Notes: generated by a model from the letters alone, not told the origin. A DNA stretch of 64,000 bases from Symsagittifera roscoffensis (GCF_963678635.1 NC_087065.1:29388252-29452251), one strand, 5' to 3'. Numbered from the stretch's first letter, positions 32,846-45,060 are shown. Made by a program: numbers and translations.

Positions 32846-34430
32846 AAGGTAAGCTGGTTGGTGCGCAGATGGGATAGTTTATTTAAAAAAAATAAATTAT
32901 CCCAATTAAAATTTAGGCAACTTTGTCGGCGGCTTGGAGAGAGGAACTTGAAGAACGCCAAATTTGGACTTAATAGACAACAGTTGCCTTTCAAAGTGAA
33001 TCAAAAACAAAAATCAAAAAAGATTCAAACATACTTTAATGTTTTCATGTTTTTTTTAAAATGTTTTTCAAACTTTAAGAGTCAAAGAAGCGCTTCATAA
33101 ATCTACAATTAAGACTTTCCTTAAGTAAAACTAAGTTTCTGAAGCCTAAGACACTAATTTTCATTCAATAAGCGGCGTCACTAGCTCTCTTTAGAATAAA
33201 CTTTCGGAAATTTCTTTAATGTTGTCCGAATCACGACATTCATAAGTTACAACACTCGACTCCCTCCTTGTGATGATTATTTCTGGTAAATAATTTTACA
33301 AAGAAAAAAACTAAAACAGTAGAATTTCCTCCCTACTTCCAGTAGTCCTAAATAATTACATTCATTTGCATTTATCAAAGAAACCAATTTTCCTTCAAAA
33401 AAACGTAACTCGCTCGCTTTACTCTGTAGTTATCAAAATTTTCTCAAAAAAGCTGATTTTCTCGTCGGAGTAAGTTTTTTGAAGTTTCTTTAATGTTGTC
33501 TGGATCACAAGTTTCATATGGTACATCACTGGACCCATTCTCATGATTATTTCTGGTAAAATTTTTTACAAGTGATAAATTTAAAACAAAAAAATTTCCT
33601 TTCAACATCCAGTAGTCCTAAAATTACATTCATTTACAAGTATTCAAACTCTACTAATTGTTCTCAGGGAAACTAAGAACGGAAACAGCACCTGATAAGA
33701 TTAAAACAGATATCAGAACTAATTTCTTTATATTACAGTTAAAAATGATCAATGGCAAAATCCACTATTTCAAGAAAGATTCATTGCTCGACATTTGTCA
33801 GTGTTGAACTATCATGGAAACCAAAATTTTATCAATGCGCAACTAAGCCGATTAAACTTTGATAGTTGCCCATTGAGCCCATAAATAATTTGTGACAAGG
33901 AGTTTAGCTTAAAAAATAAAAAAAACTTGAATTTACGCGAAAGTGTTAATAATTCAGTTGGTTTACAAACATCGTAAAATACAATTTTGGGATGGAACTG
34001 AATTTTTCAAAGCAGACAACTCAAAACATATCTGCTGATATGTCAACAGACATGCCAATTATTGGTCAAAATTATTCGATGATTTTGTTTTAAAAAACAG
34101 TGTACATGAAAAAAGTCTATGTTCCGATTTGATAACGCTTGCTAATCGCAAGCGTAAAAAGACAAATATGGCAAGACTTTTGAAGTACAATTGCCGGCAC
34201 TAAAAGAAAAGTGTCCCATGGTTGGCAAAATATTGAAAAGATTGAATGGGATCTTCACAGACCAAACAGAAACGATAACAAATTAGCAAATCAGAGTTAA
34301 AAAAGGAAAAAAGAACGGTAGAAAAGACAAAAGACAGGACTTGAACGATTGAATTCAAAATGAAAAAATGTTAAATTGATGAAAATGGTCAAACCAAAAC
34401 TTTATAGTCATTGAAATTTGAATTCAAAAA
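32846..34430. repeat. Diverged interspersed repeats, including a direct pair
   Basis: 33215-33380 and 33478-33650 are about 150-bp direct repeats (ttctttaatgttgtc, gattatttctggtaaa, ccagtagtccta). Related sequence recurs at 58600-58760 and 62905-63055. At 34134-34156 lies the hairpin ACGCTTGC-TAATC-GCAAGCGT that ends the tRNA-related repeat family. No gene is recognised. Confidence 0.6.
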
Positions 34431-35059
34431 ATCATTGAACCGCCTCTTTAAAAAACAAATAAGTCAGTGATGTGATGTAGCTGGCCTTTGAAGAGTATCG
34501 CAAACTAAACCGACATAAGCTACACCATAAGCCACGAAATTCAATAAAAAGACACAGAGGCGAAGCTGTGCTTCGCACCACTTGCGATACGACAATTATA
34601 GGATAGTGCACCATTATGGTTAAAACTTAGCAAACAGAACTTCGTACGATGTTAAAAATGAAGAAGGAACTGGAAAGACGCGAGAAAAAAAACGAAAAAG
34701 TTTTTTTTTCTTGTTTAAATTTTTAAAAATTTTATCAAGAGGTCCTAGTGGGGTGGATATTAAGCATTCAAAACTTGGTTTCGGAGTCTTACAGATCTCA
34801 AATTTACTACATTTTAAGGGAAGAAAAAATTGGTAAACAAGCCGACAGAATTGAAGCCGAAAACTTTCGTCAAAGAAAACATAAGTGAACAGTTTCCTGT
34901 AACGCTCACATAGAATCCACGATAGATATATCAAAAGTGTATGCAAAGTAGACGGTATAATTAAGAAATTAAACCGACACAGCTTCAGTCGACACCCATG
35001 AAGCCGAAAAATCATCAGCAGAAAAATAATAAATATACATACAACCGCAAGCGTAAAAA
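34431..35059. repeat. Fragments of interspersed repeats
   Basis: The word gaggcgaagc...acttgcgat at 34566-34590 recurs near 41811, 53881 and 53931. The segment 34938-34985 (tatgcaaagtagac...aaattaaaccgaca) recurs at 36643-36685. No frame has family character. Confidence 0.5.
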
Positions 35060-36605
35060 ATGCGAATAGAGCAATACCGAATTTGAAAAGTAGGTAAAAA
35101 TCTAATGTTTATAATTCCTTCAAGATTGACGAGAATTCGGTAAATTGGCCGACATCCAATAAACTGAAACACAGCCAAAAACTTTCGTCAAAAAGACTTG
35201 GAAACAATTTCATAAAACGCCCACAAAAAATCCACGATATATTAAGTTACTTCAGTCCAGTTACAATATAAGTTACAACAGTACAGCAGAAAGACATTAT
35301 AACTTTGGTGCTTTTTTTGGGCTCAGATAAAGGCAGGCAATCAACCGTCAAGGCTGAGAAAAAAGTGGTTTGGTGAAAAAAAAAACCACAGATGATCAAA
35401 GAAGATAACAAAGGGGGATTTAGGGGGACGCCCCCTTAGGGATTCGACCTCTTCACCAACTAAAAGGTGCCCTCTTTGGTATTATTTTATGCATATGTTT
35501 TAGGCTGACCAACCCTAAAATAATCTAAGGGCACCTTCGGCGCCAGTATACTAAATTTAAAGAGGAGCGCGCGCCCTAAAAACCCATTTTTTTAAGAACA
35601 AAACTGGGTCTTTATAGTGTTCTGTGAGTGCTCAGAAAATCAAGTTAGTCGACCTAAAAAAGGTCAACAAAATATTCGATTTAAAAAAAAAAACGCCCCC
35701 TCGAGAAAATTCTAGACCCGCCCCTGACCTATCTGTTTTATTCTTTTTACTTGAGTTCATTGTTTCCATAAAGACTCCAATGCTAGCGTTATCAATTGTA
35801 AATATATATATATATATATATTTGATGACGCTAGCATAAAAGTCTCCTGCTTTTTTGCTTATTTGACGACTGCATCCTTTTAAATCTTTGCATACCAATA
35901 ACAACCAACAGACAGTTGAAAGAGAGTCAATGAACGCAAGTAATCAGAACAAAACAGATAGGTCAGGGGCGGGTCTAGAATTTTCTCGAGGGGGCGTTTT
36001 TTAAAAAAAAATCGAAAACTTTGTTGACCTTTTTTAGGTTGACTAACTTGATTTTCTGAGCACTCACAGAACACTATAAAGACCCAATTTTATTTTAAAA
36101 AAAAATTCGTTATTCGGGTGCGCGCTCCCCTTTAAAGTTAGTATACTGGCGACGAAGGGTTAGTCAGCCTAAAATGGATGCATAAAATAATACCAAAGGG
36201 GGCACCTTTTAGTTGGCGAAGAGGTAGAATCCTTAAAGGGGGCGTCCCCCTAAATCCGCTTTTGTTATCTTCTATGTTCATCTGTGGTTTTTTGTCACCA
36301 AATCACTTTTTTTTCAGCCTTGACGGTTGATTGCCTGCCTTTATCTGAGCCTAAAAAAGCACCAAAGTTTAAATGTCTTTCTGCTGTACCGTTGTAACTT
36401 ATAATGTAACTGGACTGAAGTAACTTAATATATCGTGGATTCTATGTGAGCGTTACATGAAATTGTTTCCATAAGGTTTTTGACCAAAGTTTTTACCTGC
36501 GTTTCAGCCTATTTGATTTTCAGGCCCATTTACCGAATTCTCGGATATCTTGAAGGAATTATAAATATTAGATATTGACCTACTTTTCAAATTCGGCATT
36601 TTTTA
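35060..36605. repeat. Large foldback (inverted repeat) of about 1.5 kb
   Basis: The left arm (about 35060-35762) and right arm (about 35930-36605) are reverse complements of each other with some divergence. Paired landmarks include ccgaatttgaaaagtaggt, ataagttacaac, caatcaaccgtcaaggctg, ggcgcc and aattttctcgagggggcg. The centre holds the hairpin tgctagcgttatcaattg plus (TA)n at 35805-35822. Copy A at 32180 shows the single-copy form, so this is two units joined tail to tail, the left one lacking its last 170 bp or so. It could fold into a stem of about 700 bp. Non-coding. Confidence 0.85.
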
Positions 36606-36853
36606 TTATGAATTTATTAAAATTTATCATAAATCACTAGCGTATGCAAAGTAGACAACATAATTTTGAAATTAAACCGACATAGAATCAACTCGAAAAA
36701 TACAATAAGCAGATAAAAAATGAGCCAAAATAATTTGGGTAGAAAAAAACTTTTAAGCGATAAAAAAACAACAAAAAAGAAATTATGACAATTTGAATTT
36801 AGGTAAAAAATAAACCGCCAAAAAATCAAAACAGGAAAGATACATTTCTACTC
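36606..36853. other. AT-rich spacer with repeat fragments
   Basis: Contains the 36643-36685 word shared with 34938-34985. Nothing else is recognised. Confidence 0.4.
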
Positions 36854-37170
36854 TTGTATAACAAAAAAAACAATTGTACGATGTGGCAGCTAAGCCGAAA
36901 AAACATAAAGGGACAAATCGTAGGCCGACAGTTTTTTGAAAAAGAATATTTAGCGTTTGAAAACAAAACTAGTCCTGACAGATTCGAGACCAGGACCTTT
37001 GCTGTCCCAGGCGTATGCGTTAACTCCAGACCATGTGCACCGGAGACACTTAAATTTGAGTTTTTTGTGAACTGAACCTAAAAATACTATTTCTAATTTT
37101 GACCATTCTGTGAACAAAGTTAATTACGGGAAAAAGTCCCAATTGCAATATACTTGCTTATCGCAAGGGT
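36854..37170 (-). repeat. tRNA-related interspersed repeat, copy 1
   Basis: Carries a degraded box-B-like sequence (attcgagaccaggacctttgc, 36984-37004) and the family words gtggcagctaagccga and aaacataaagggacaaat. It ends in ACTTGCTTATCGCAAGGGT at 37150-37170. Other members are at 42390, 47325, 47686 and 49737. Confidence 0.7.
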
Positions 37171-37244
37171 ATAACATAGGCGCTACGCGCAATACACCGA
37201 AGGCATAAAAACTGAAGCAAAAACCAAACAACTTGAACAACTAA

Positions 37245-38660
37245 TAATTGAAGAATAACAGTTCTAGAACAAAAAATCGTACTAATACATGTATACACCA
37301 AAATTTTGCTATATCGAGAAAGAGCCTGAAATAACAGTTCTAGAACTAAAAATCGTACTAACACATGTATAGGTTAAATTTTTGATATATCAACGAAGAT
37401 CATAAAATAACACTTCTAGAACTAAAAATCGTACTAACACATGTATACACCAAAATTTTACTATATTGACAAAGAGCCTGAAATAACAGTTCGTGAGCTA
37501 AAAATCGTACGAACACATGTATACACCAAAATTTTGCTATATTGGCAAAGATCATGAAATAACAGTTCGAGAGCTAAGAATCGTACTAACACATGTATAC
37601 ATCAAATTTTTGCTATATTGACAAAGATCATGGAATAACAGTTCGAGAACTAAAATGGTACTAACACATGTATACAATAAAATTTTGATATATTGACAAA
37701 GATCATGAAATAACAGTTCGAGAACTAAAAATCGTAATAACACATGTATACACTAAAATTTTGATATATTGACATTGATCATGAAATAACAGTTCGAGAA
37801 CTAAAAATGGTACTAACACATGTATACGCTAAAATATTGCTATATTGACGAAGAGCCTGAAATAACAATTCTAGAGCTAAAATCGTACTAACACATGTAT
37901 ACACCAAAATTTTGCTATATCGAGAAAGAGCCTGAAATAACAGTTCTAGAACTAAAAATCGTACTAACACATGTATAGGTTAAATTTTTGATATATCAAC
38001 GAAGATCATAAAATAACACTTCTAGAACTAAAAATCGTACTAACACATGTATACACCAAAATTTTACTATATTGACAAAGAGCCTGAAATAACAGTTCGT
38101 GAGCTAAAAATCGTACGAACACATGTATACACCAAAATTTTGCTATATTGGCAAAGATCATGAAATAACAGTTCGAGAGCTAAGAATCGTACTAACACAT
38201 GTATACACCAAAATTTTGCTATATTGACAAAGATCATGGAATAACAGTTCGAGAACTAAAATGGTACTAACACATGTATACAATAAAATTTTGATATATT
38301 GACAAAGATCATGAAATAACAGTTCGAGAACTAAAAATCGTAATAACACATGTATACACTAAAATTTTGATATATTGACATTGATCATAAAATAACAGTT
38401 CGAGAACTAAAAGTGGTACTAACACATGTATACGTTAAAATATTGCTATATTGACGAAGAGCCTGAAATAACAATTCTAGAGCTAAAATCGTACTAACAC
38501 ATGTATACACCAATATTTTGCTATATCGACAAAGAGCCTGAATAAACGTTGTAGAACTAAAAATCTTACTAACACATATATACACCAAAATTTTGCTATA
38601 TTGACAAAGAGCCTGAAATATTGACAAAGGACCTGCAATAACAATCGTAGAACTAAATGT
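37245..38660. repeat. 76-bp satellite with a 606-bp higher-order repeat
   Basis: Monomers of about 76 bp (ataacagttcgagaactaaa, atcgtactaacacatgtata, caaaattttgctatattgac) run in tandem about 18 times. Marker variants such as gtataggttaaattttt recur at 37371 and 37977, giving an eight-monomer period of 606 bp. The two higher-order copies (37252-37857, 37858-38463) differ at only a few sites, whereas monomers within a copy differ more. A third, diverging copy starts at 38464. Confidence 0.92.
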
Positions 38661-39021
38661 CGTACTTACGCATTGTAGATCAATTTCTATAGCTATAATA
38701 AAATACAAAAGATTGTGTTTGTATGTGTAGCAAAACGCCTCCTGTCGTTTCAATCGGCCAATCGTATAAATTGTAATGTAGACTCATATGGGTCTCCGGA
38801 ATAACTAAAAATCGTACTTACACATATACTTACAAGAAAGAGCTAAAATGAAAAAAAGCTATGAGTCTTATTATATTGAGAAATTGTGAAGCAGTCTCAG
38901 AATTGACAGTATGTAGCAGTAAAACAATCCGAAAAACAAATCCAAAAAACAAAAAAAATACTTGCAAAGACATGACACAGATCTGAAAAATGTACCAATG
39001 TTGGTATTCATGAACAAAACT
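38661..39021. other. Unassigned, downstream of the satellite
   Basis: AT-rich sequence with a degraded satellite-like word at about 38800-38830 (ctaaaaatcgtacttacaca). No gene is recognised. Confidence 0.4.
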
Positions 39022-39104
39022 TCAAAAGTTGAAGAACAGAATTGAGATAGCAACTGTTGTCATCATTTGCAATGCTCGTGGGTCGAAATGGCTCCATTAC
39101 ATGA
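39022..39104 (-). CDS. Candidate exon with a USP (ubiquitin-specific protease) Cys box, USP1-like
   Basis: After an acceptor TATTTTCAG (39105-39113) the minus strand reads PFRPTSIANDDNSCYLNSVLQLLKF. N-x-C-Y-x-N-S-x-L-Q is the Cys box of C19 deubiquitinases, which carries the nucleophilic Cys. The following LQxLxFC is close to USP1 (known motif LQVLYFC). The usual G-L-x-N-L-G-N before Cys is not conserved here (IANDDN). The in-frame TGA at 39008 means the exon must end before it, but the available donors (GTTTTG, GTTCAT) are weak, so the 3' border is uncertain and an unprocessed pseudogene fragment is possible. No His box was found in the window. Confidence 0.5.
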
Positions 39105-39449
39105 CTGAAAATAGAAGTAACATAAAATTTAACATTTTGCTTTACGTTATTGAGTCCACGCTCCAACAAATTCTTTTTTGAGAAATACAAAAGCAAATTT
39201 GAAAATTAATTATCGGACAGATATAACTATAGATAAATCTTTAAAATAAATAATTTAAAATCATTTTTGATGTAGCTGCAACCCAAAAGCAAATGGACAA
39301 ATCTCGTTGGCAGCGTTCCCTGTAAATCGTTGTACGCTAATTGGTGATATACAGATCTTTCTGAAAATATCCTAAACAGAACAATAAATTGAAAATCATT
39401 TTTTGCTTTTAACTACATAGCTAAGAAGTAAAACATCAAATTTCACAAT
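39105..39449. other. Unassigned, presumed intron or intergenic
   Basis: The frame of the Cys-box exon stays open upstream to about 39196 but loses protein-like character above the acceptor. Otherwise AT-rich without features. Confidence 0.35.
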
Positions 39450-40660
39450 CAAACAACAAAGACGCTAACTAAATAAATAAATAAATGAACGAACAAACCA
39501 ACAAATGAACGAACAAACCAAAAATAAATAAACATAAATAAATAAATGAATAAATAAATACATACATGAATAATAAATAAAAGCAAAACTAAATGAAAGA
39601 AAATAATTAAATAAAGATAGCAATAAATATCAACGAATAAACAAAATACACCTGATAAATAAATAAACAATAAAAAAATAAATCAATACATAAATAAATA
39701 AATACATACATAAATAAATAAATAAGTAAATAAATAAACGCAAAACTGAAATGTACAAATAATTAAATTAACATGAAAAAATATATATCTCATGAACAAA
39801 TAACCAAACAAACAGACCCATAATATAAATAAATGAAAGTAAATAAATGAAATAAATACACATACATAAATAATAAAAGCAAAACTAAATGAAAGAAAGA
39901 ATAATTAAATAAATATAGAAATAAATATCAACAAATAAACAAAACACACCTGATAAATAAATAAGCAATAAAAAAATAAATAAATACATAAATAAATAAA
40001 TAAATACATAAATGAATACATAAATAAATAAATATATAAATAAATAAAAGCAAAAGTGAAATGTACAAATAATTAAATAGACATGAAAAAATATATATGA
40101 ACAAATAACCAAACAAACAGACCCATAATATGAATAAATGAAAATAAATAAATGAAATAAATACACATACATAAATAATAAAAGCAAAACTAAATGAAAG
40201 AAAGAATAATTAAATAAATATAGAAATAAATATCAACAAATAAACAAAACACACCTGATAAATAAATAAGCAATAAAAAAATAAATCAATACATAAATAA
40301 ATAAATAAATAAATAAATACATAAATAAATAAATAAATAAATAAATAAAAGAAAAAGTGAAATGTACAAATAATTAATTAGACATGAAAAAATATATATG
40401 AACAAATAACCAAACAAACAGACCCATAATATAAATAAATGAAAATAAATAAATTAAATAAATACACACGCAGAAATAATAAAAGCAAAACTAAATGAAA
40501 GAAAGAATAATTAATTAAATAAACAAAACACGTGATAAAAATAAACAAAAATAAATATGTACATACATAAATTATAAATAAATATAAGCAAACTAAACAT
40601 AATTAAATAAATAGAAGAACAGATAATTAAATAAATAAAGATGAACAAATAAAGAAACAA
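39450..40660. repeat. (AAAT)n-rich array with an approximately 300-bp higher-order period
   Basis: Dense aaataaataaat and related words. A marker segment (acatgaaaaaatatata...aacaaataaccaaacaaacagaccca) recurs at about 39770, 40081 and 40382, spaced 312 and 301 bp. All open frames here are simple-sequence Ile/Tyr/Phe artefacts. Confidence 0.9.
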
Positions 40661-41560
40661 ACATACGCAATCACGTGACATAGCGCGATATAGTCCAGCC
40701 CACATGATAATTGATAACTGTGGACGTTATTTGTCGACTCTTGACAACAGACAACATTAAAAAAAAAACCCGTTACACGATACCATAACACCTTGACTAA
40801 AGTCTTCGGTGTAAATATGATTTAAATCAATTTATGACAATTCGTTTTGAAACACTCTTAAAACAGATCCTAGGCGGATTCGAATACTTAACGGTTGCTG
40901 CCCCTTGCACGGACGTTTACTCTTCATGTGTGAATCAAGACACGCTGAGTAAGGATTGATTACGAACTAAGATTCCATTAAATCAGCGATTTTGTCGCCA
41001 ATTTATTAGCCTGGAAAAAGTATACTTTCAACGCAAGCATTATAAAAACTAACAGAAACTTTGAACTTTCTCCCAAAAAAGCTTAACTCTGCAAGATCGA
41101 AAATAACAACTAAAATGATTACATGACTGCTTGCATCAAGGCAAAGCCCTGAATGCTTTGACGGCATTTTAAGCTCTACAGAAAATTTTTTTGCTCAGAA
41201 ATGGGCGAAATTTCAAAAAAAAACATTTTGAATTATTTTTTCGAAAACCAACCCTCACAAGCTAATATGAAATAGACCAAATTGCTCACCTTATTTTAAT
41301 ATGGAACAGTTTCTAAGACGCATTAAACCTCCGCTCATGAATACCCCCATAACTTCACGAAAAATGATCAAAGAAGAAACACCTTTTTGAATTTGAGCTT
41401 GGGACAACAATAAGCTACGATTGATGAAAAAAAATTCCGTCAAACATGGCTAGTTCAAAACTTGAATATTGTCTGGAGAAAAAAAAACAACACAAGCACA
41501 AATATTCTATCATTTTCTTTGAAAATACTCGGAACAAAAGCCAAAAATAACAATTTCAAC
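40661..41560. repeat. Unassigned with one diverged inverted-repeat partner
   Basis: 41250-41500, reverse complemented, aligns with 29490-29740 at roughly 75 percent by eye (tttgtgct, ccagacaa, gaactagccat, ttgttgtcc, agctcaaatt). The rest has no recognised content. Confidence 0.5.
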
Positions 41561-41761
41561 CTGCTTTTTGGTTCCGGGTCTATTCTCTTGTGAATCTGGA
41601 AATGTTTCTTCTGGAAATATTTCGGGAATTAATTCGCCTTCTTGAGTACTTTGAGAACCTTCGGTGTGTAACTCGCTCCTTTTTGCTTTTGGTGTAATCA
41701 TCTGTGTTCCGCATACCCCAGCCTCTGCCAACATAGAAGGACTTGAAGGAGGAGAGTCCAT
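41561..41761 (-). CDS. Candidate first coding exon (67 codons, Ser/Glu/Pro-rich)
   Basis: It begins with ATG at 41759-41761, just after an acceptor-like TTTAAATTTAG, reads MDSPPSSPSMLAEAG and ends at CAG|GTTGAA (41561/41560) in phase 0. Composition is acidic, Ser/Pro-rich and clearly different from the repeat frames around it. It includes FPDSQENRPGTKKQ. It could be the disordered N-terminus of the same minus-strand gene as the Cys-box exon, but the exon phases do not join directly, so another exon would be needed. Function unknown. Confidence 0.45.
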
Positions 41762-43152
41762 TTCAGTGTCTAAATTTAAAATCGAAATTACGCAAAGATG
41801 TTCAAAATGGAGGCGAAGCGGAGCTTGCAACACTTGCGATACCACATAATAATAACACTGCAAGCAAAAAGACAGGTAGGGAAAACGACAGTACAACAAA
41901 AAACGAAAAATCTTCGGAAAAAACTACAACCAAAACTTGAAACCTTTGTCTGGAATTATGTTCTTTGTGCGAAAACACGTTCAGAAATACAATCGATAGC
42001 AATTTGCAATATTCAAAACCAATTATCGAGCGGCAAATGAGCCGAAAAAGTTTGGGTAAATTCCAGCAAAACTGAAAACGAAATTGTTGTCATGAAAAAC
42101 TTTGAACAATAAATTCTATTTAAAGACTTTTGACATTTTGTGCACTCCGAAAAGCATAAAAATTGCGTTTCCATTGAAACGACCCAACATTAGGCCACTA
42201 AGTCGATAAAATATAAGCAGAAAAAAATTGGGTCGAATAGAAACTTAAGCGAAACAGAAAAAAAAACCTGAAAAAATTAAATTTGAAGTCAAGGTCAGTC
42301 AAATTAAAACTGCAGGAATAAATAAAAAATTTGAATTAAAAAAATGTATTTTGCGTGCAGCAAAAAAGTGATTGTAAGATGAAGCATGTAAGCCAATAAA
42401 ATATCGACAGACAAATATACTTCAGAAAATTTATTTGAAACAATATTTACCGCTTGAAAAAAAAAGAGTTTGGTCAGATTCCAAACGAGGGCCTTTGCCG
42501 TCCCAGCCGTATTACTTACCTCCAAGCTTAGTGTGCGGGAGATGCTAAGAAGTTTGAATTTCAGTAATTTGAAGTCGGTAACCGGCTGCAATACCCTTGC
42601 TAGTCGCAAGGGTAAAAACTTTAATTCACTTTTGGCTCAACTTGTTAATGCTCAAAAAAATCTAAATGATAAATGTTCCAAAACTTTTTCATAGTATCGA
42701 CGTAATTTGAAGTCGAGTACCCGGCTGCATCACTCTTGCTAATCGCAAGGGTAAAAATAATAATTCAACTTTGGCTTAACTTTGGAATACCCAAAAATTC
42801 TAAATTATAAAAAACCCCAAAACTTTTTTGAAGTATCGAAAAACAAAGATCACGTGAAAAGCTATCCATTACAACTGATGTCTTAGACAGCACTAAGCTA
42901 TGCAATGATTCACTCAAACGACAATGAAAAACTTAATTTGCAAAAACGAAAAAAAATTCAGCATTTAATTTGAGCTGAACTAAGAGGAATCAAAAACGAT
43001 GGTCAAACCGTGAAATTTAAATTTAATTTAGATCGCGAACTACGTAAGACTTTTATTTCAGAAAACATCATTAAATAAATAAGTGTTTTCACAATGTTCA
43101 TTATGACAATAATAAAAAAAAGCTTAAGAATTAGTCGAAAGCAAACATATAT
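41762..43152. repeat. tRNA-related interspersed repeats and fragments
   Basis: Family words are at 41811-41840 (gaggcgaagcggagc...acttgcgat) and 42176-42290 (acgacccaacattagg..., shared with 49560-49660). A tRNA-related copy lies at 42390-42618, ending in the hairpin ACCCTTGC-TAGTC-GCAAGGGT. A second tail copy ends with the same hairpin class at 42731-42752. No gene is recognised. Confidence 0.6.
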
Positions 43153-43230
43153 ATTGAAAACAATGAGATCTGAAGCGAAGCAAAAATCAAGAAACATTTA
43201 AATGAACACTTCGCTAAAAATAGCTGGAAA
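43153..43230 (+). repeat. 78-bp direct repeat, left copy
   Basis: attgaaaacaatgagatctg... through ...tagctggaaa. Matches 43896-43973 with about three differences. The two copies bracket a 665-bp gypsy fragment exactly. Confidence 0.85.
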
Positions 43231-43895
43231 GCTGTCATCCGGCATGGACCGACAAAACCTAGTTATATATATTTATATACATGTTTTATGTTAATGTATG
43301 TTATAACCATACATATGGCTGGTCAATCGACCTTGAGAGATCTTCTCTCAAGCAGCGACCGAATGATCGATCAGACCAAGAATTAACATCTAGTTGTTTT
43401 ATCTCGCTTCGCGTTAGAATATCAGTTTGTCGATCCATTCGGATTCTGGAATTAGAAGATCATACATTGAGGTATGACATGGCGCAGCCAGCAGGATACT
43501 CAAAAAACCCACTCAATATGAACCCGTTCTGAGAGAAGGCATCTGTTGAACCACCACTAGAGTGGTCTAAGTGGGCAGCAATAATGGAAATGGCTATATT
43601 TGCGAAAGATGGGATCGAAGTACGAAATCTATTGAGAGCCCGACCAGCATTAGTCGAACCTCCAGAACCAGTGTACGAGGTTGAAATCACAGGAGAAAAT
43701 GAGGCACAAAGGAAGAATAGAGAAGTCAGAAACCAAGAGAAAAGAGTTGGTTGGGAGAACCACGTAATAAAAGCACGAGAGAAAGGAGTACTTTGTAATT
43801 CATTCAGATGGGACGAAACCGTTGCAAAAGTACGCAGTTACATATTCTTATGCTTAGGAGCAGAAGGACAAAGACAAATACAACAAAAATCAGGT
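43231..43895 (+). pseudogene. 5' fragment of a gypsy-like element (LTR/leader plus gag start)
   Basis: Plus-strand gag starts at ATG 43479 (MAQPAGYSKNPLNMNPF). It is interrupted by an in-frame TGA at 43530 and continues with EWSKWAAIMEMAIFAKDG to 43895. Near the end it reads YIFLCLGAEGQRQIQ, which matches the family pattern LLxxLGxEGQRIF of Mag/Kobel-like gypsy gag from family knowledge. 43231-43478 is probably LTR and leader sequence (it begins near tgtcatccgg). Capsid C-terminus, nucleocapsid and all of pol are missing, and the break is exactly at the right-hand 78-bp repeat. Confidence 0.7.
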
Positions 43896-43973
43896 ATTGA
43901 AAACAATGAGATCTGAAGCGAAGCTAAAATCAAGAAACATTTAAATGAACACTTCGCTAAAACTAGCTGGAAA
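43896..43973 (+). repeat. 78-bp direct repeat, right copy
   Basis: See the left copy at 43153-43230. The offset is 743 bp. Confidence 0.85.
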
Positions 43974-45060
43974 ATATTCAAGGGTTAGATATTTTTTGTC
44001 ATCAACAATACCCAAAACAAAATTAATTCAGGTTTAGTTCTTGTCCTCTAGTTTGCTACTTGGTTTCTCAAGTTGAAAAACAAGCCAACAAACCGTCACC
44101 AAACAACCAGTTCCAAAAAATATTGATTATTGTCATTCTAATCAACCAAGGTGACCAAGAAGATTGATTTCACTATTTTTCAAGCCAAACTTGGCATCAA
44201 AAGAACACATCGTAGCAACTTTAGCAAGACACCATTTTGAAGTTCTGTCTTTTGTAATTCGGATACCAATACCAAATTTGAAATAATCTCTTTTAGGTTT
44301 CTTAAATTAGTTTACAGCTAAATCACTTAATAAAGAGTCATGCAACGTTATTTCAAAAGATTGACTTGCAAAAAAAATCTTTTCTTTTAGCAGAAAATGA
44401 CCATGAAAAGCACCATTTGTAAATAAAAACAAATGTTGATTTTCCGATTATTTATTCAAATCATTTTAGAGCAATTTTTGCAACCAACTCAATTTAATTG
44501 AATTCTGGATTAAAGCAATCATTTAAGCTATTGCGAAGTGTTCAATTGTAGATTTAACCGAACTGAAGAAATTAAAATCAAATAATAAATTCAAAAAAAA
44601 TTGCTGTAAAGAAATTAGCGAAAAACTAATTAAATTGCTCAAAAATTATTACCAGAAACTATTGGAAATAACATATTAGGTTACTACACTGGCAAAAAAC
44701 GTCACCCAATAAGCTACAAATCAATCACAATTTAGCGGTGGTATATGAAATTAGGTCTCGATAAAAAATAAATTGGCGCCCAGCTAAAGCCGAAGGAGCG
44801 TGTTTGATAATGAATGAACTTGTTATAATAATGCGAGACGAAATGTGTGATTTCTTTGACTTTGCCCAAAGTTCTTAGTTGTTTTTTTTTTACTGAAAAT
44901 AAGTAAGAAGAGCGGAAAGGCGATATTCCATATTTCGAATAAAATTTCTTTTACAAAAAATAGAGGAGTCGCCACAAGAACAATTTTCGCAACCGTTTTT
45001 TTTTTTCAACTTTAATAGGGTCGTTTTTAAGAAAACTCGAAAAAGTTCTAAGAAACGGTC
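43974..45060. other. AT-rich stretch, nothing recognised
   Basis: No protein-like frame, RNA motif or clear repeat partner was seen. Confidence 0.45.

Noticed and set aside
37245-38660. CRISPR array
   Set aside because: The repeats are contiguous 76-bp monomers without unique spacers, and the genome is eukaryotic.
37158-38753. Repeated 63-codon frames (MLxRFLVLELLF...)
   Set aside because: They follow the 76-bp satellite exactly and have no independent coding signal.
39449-40705. Tyr/Ile/Phe-rich membrane-like frames
   Set aside because: They are produced by the (AAAT)n array and repeat with its period.
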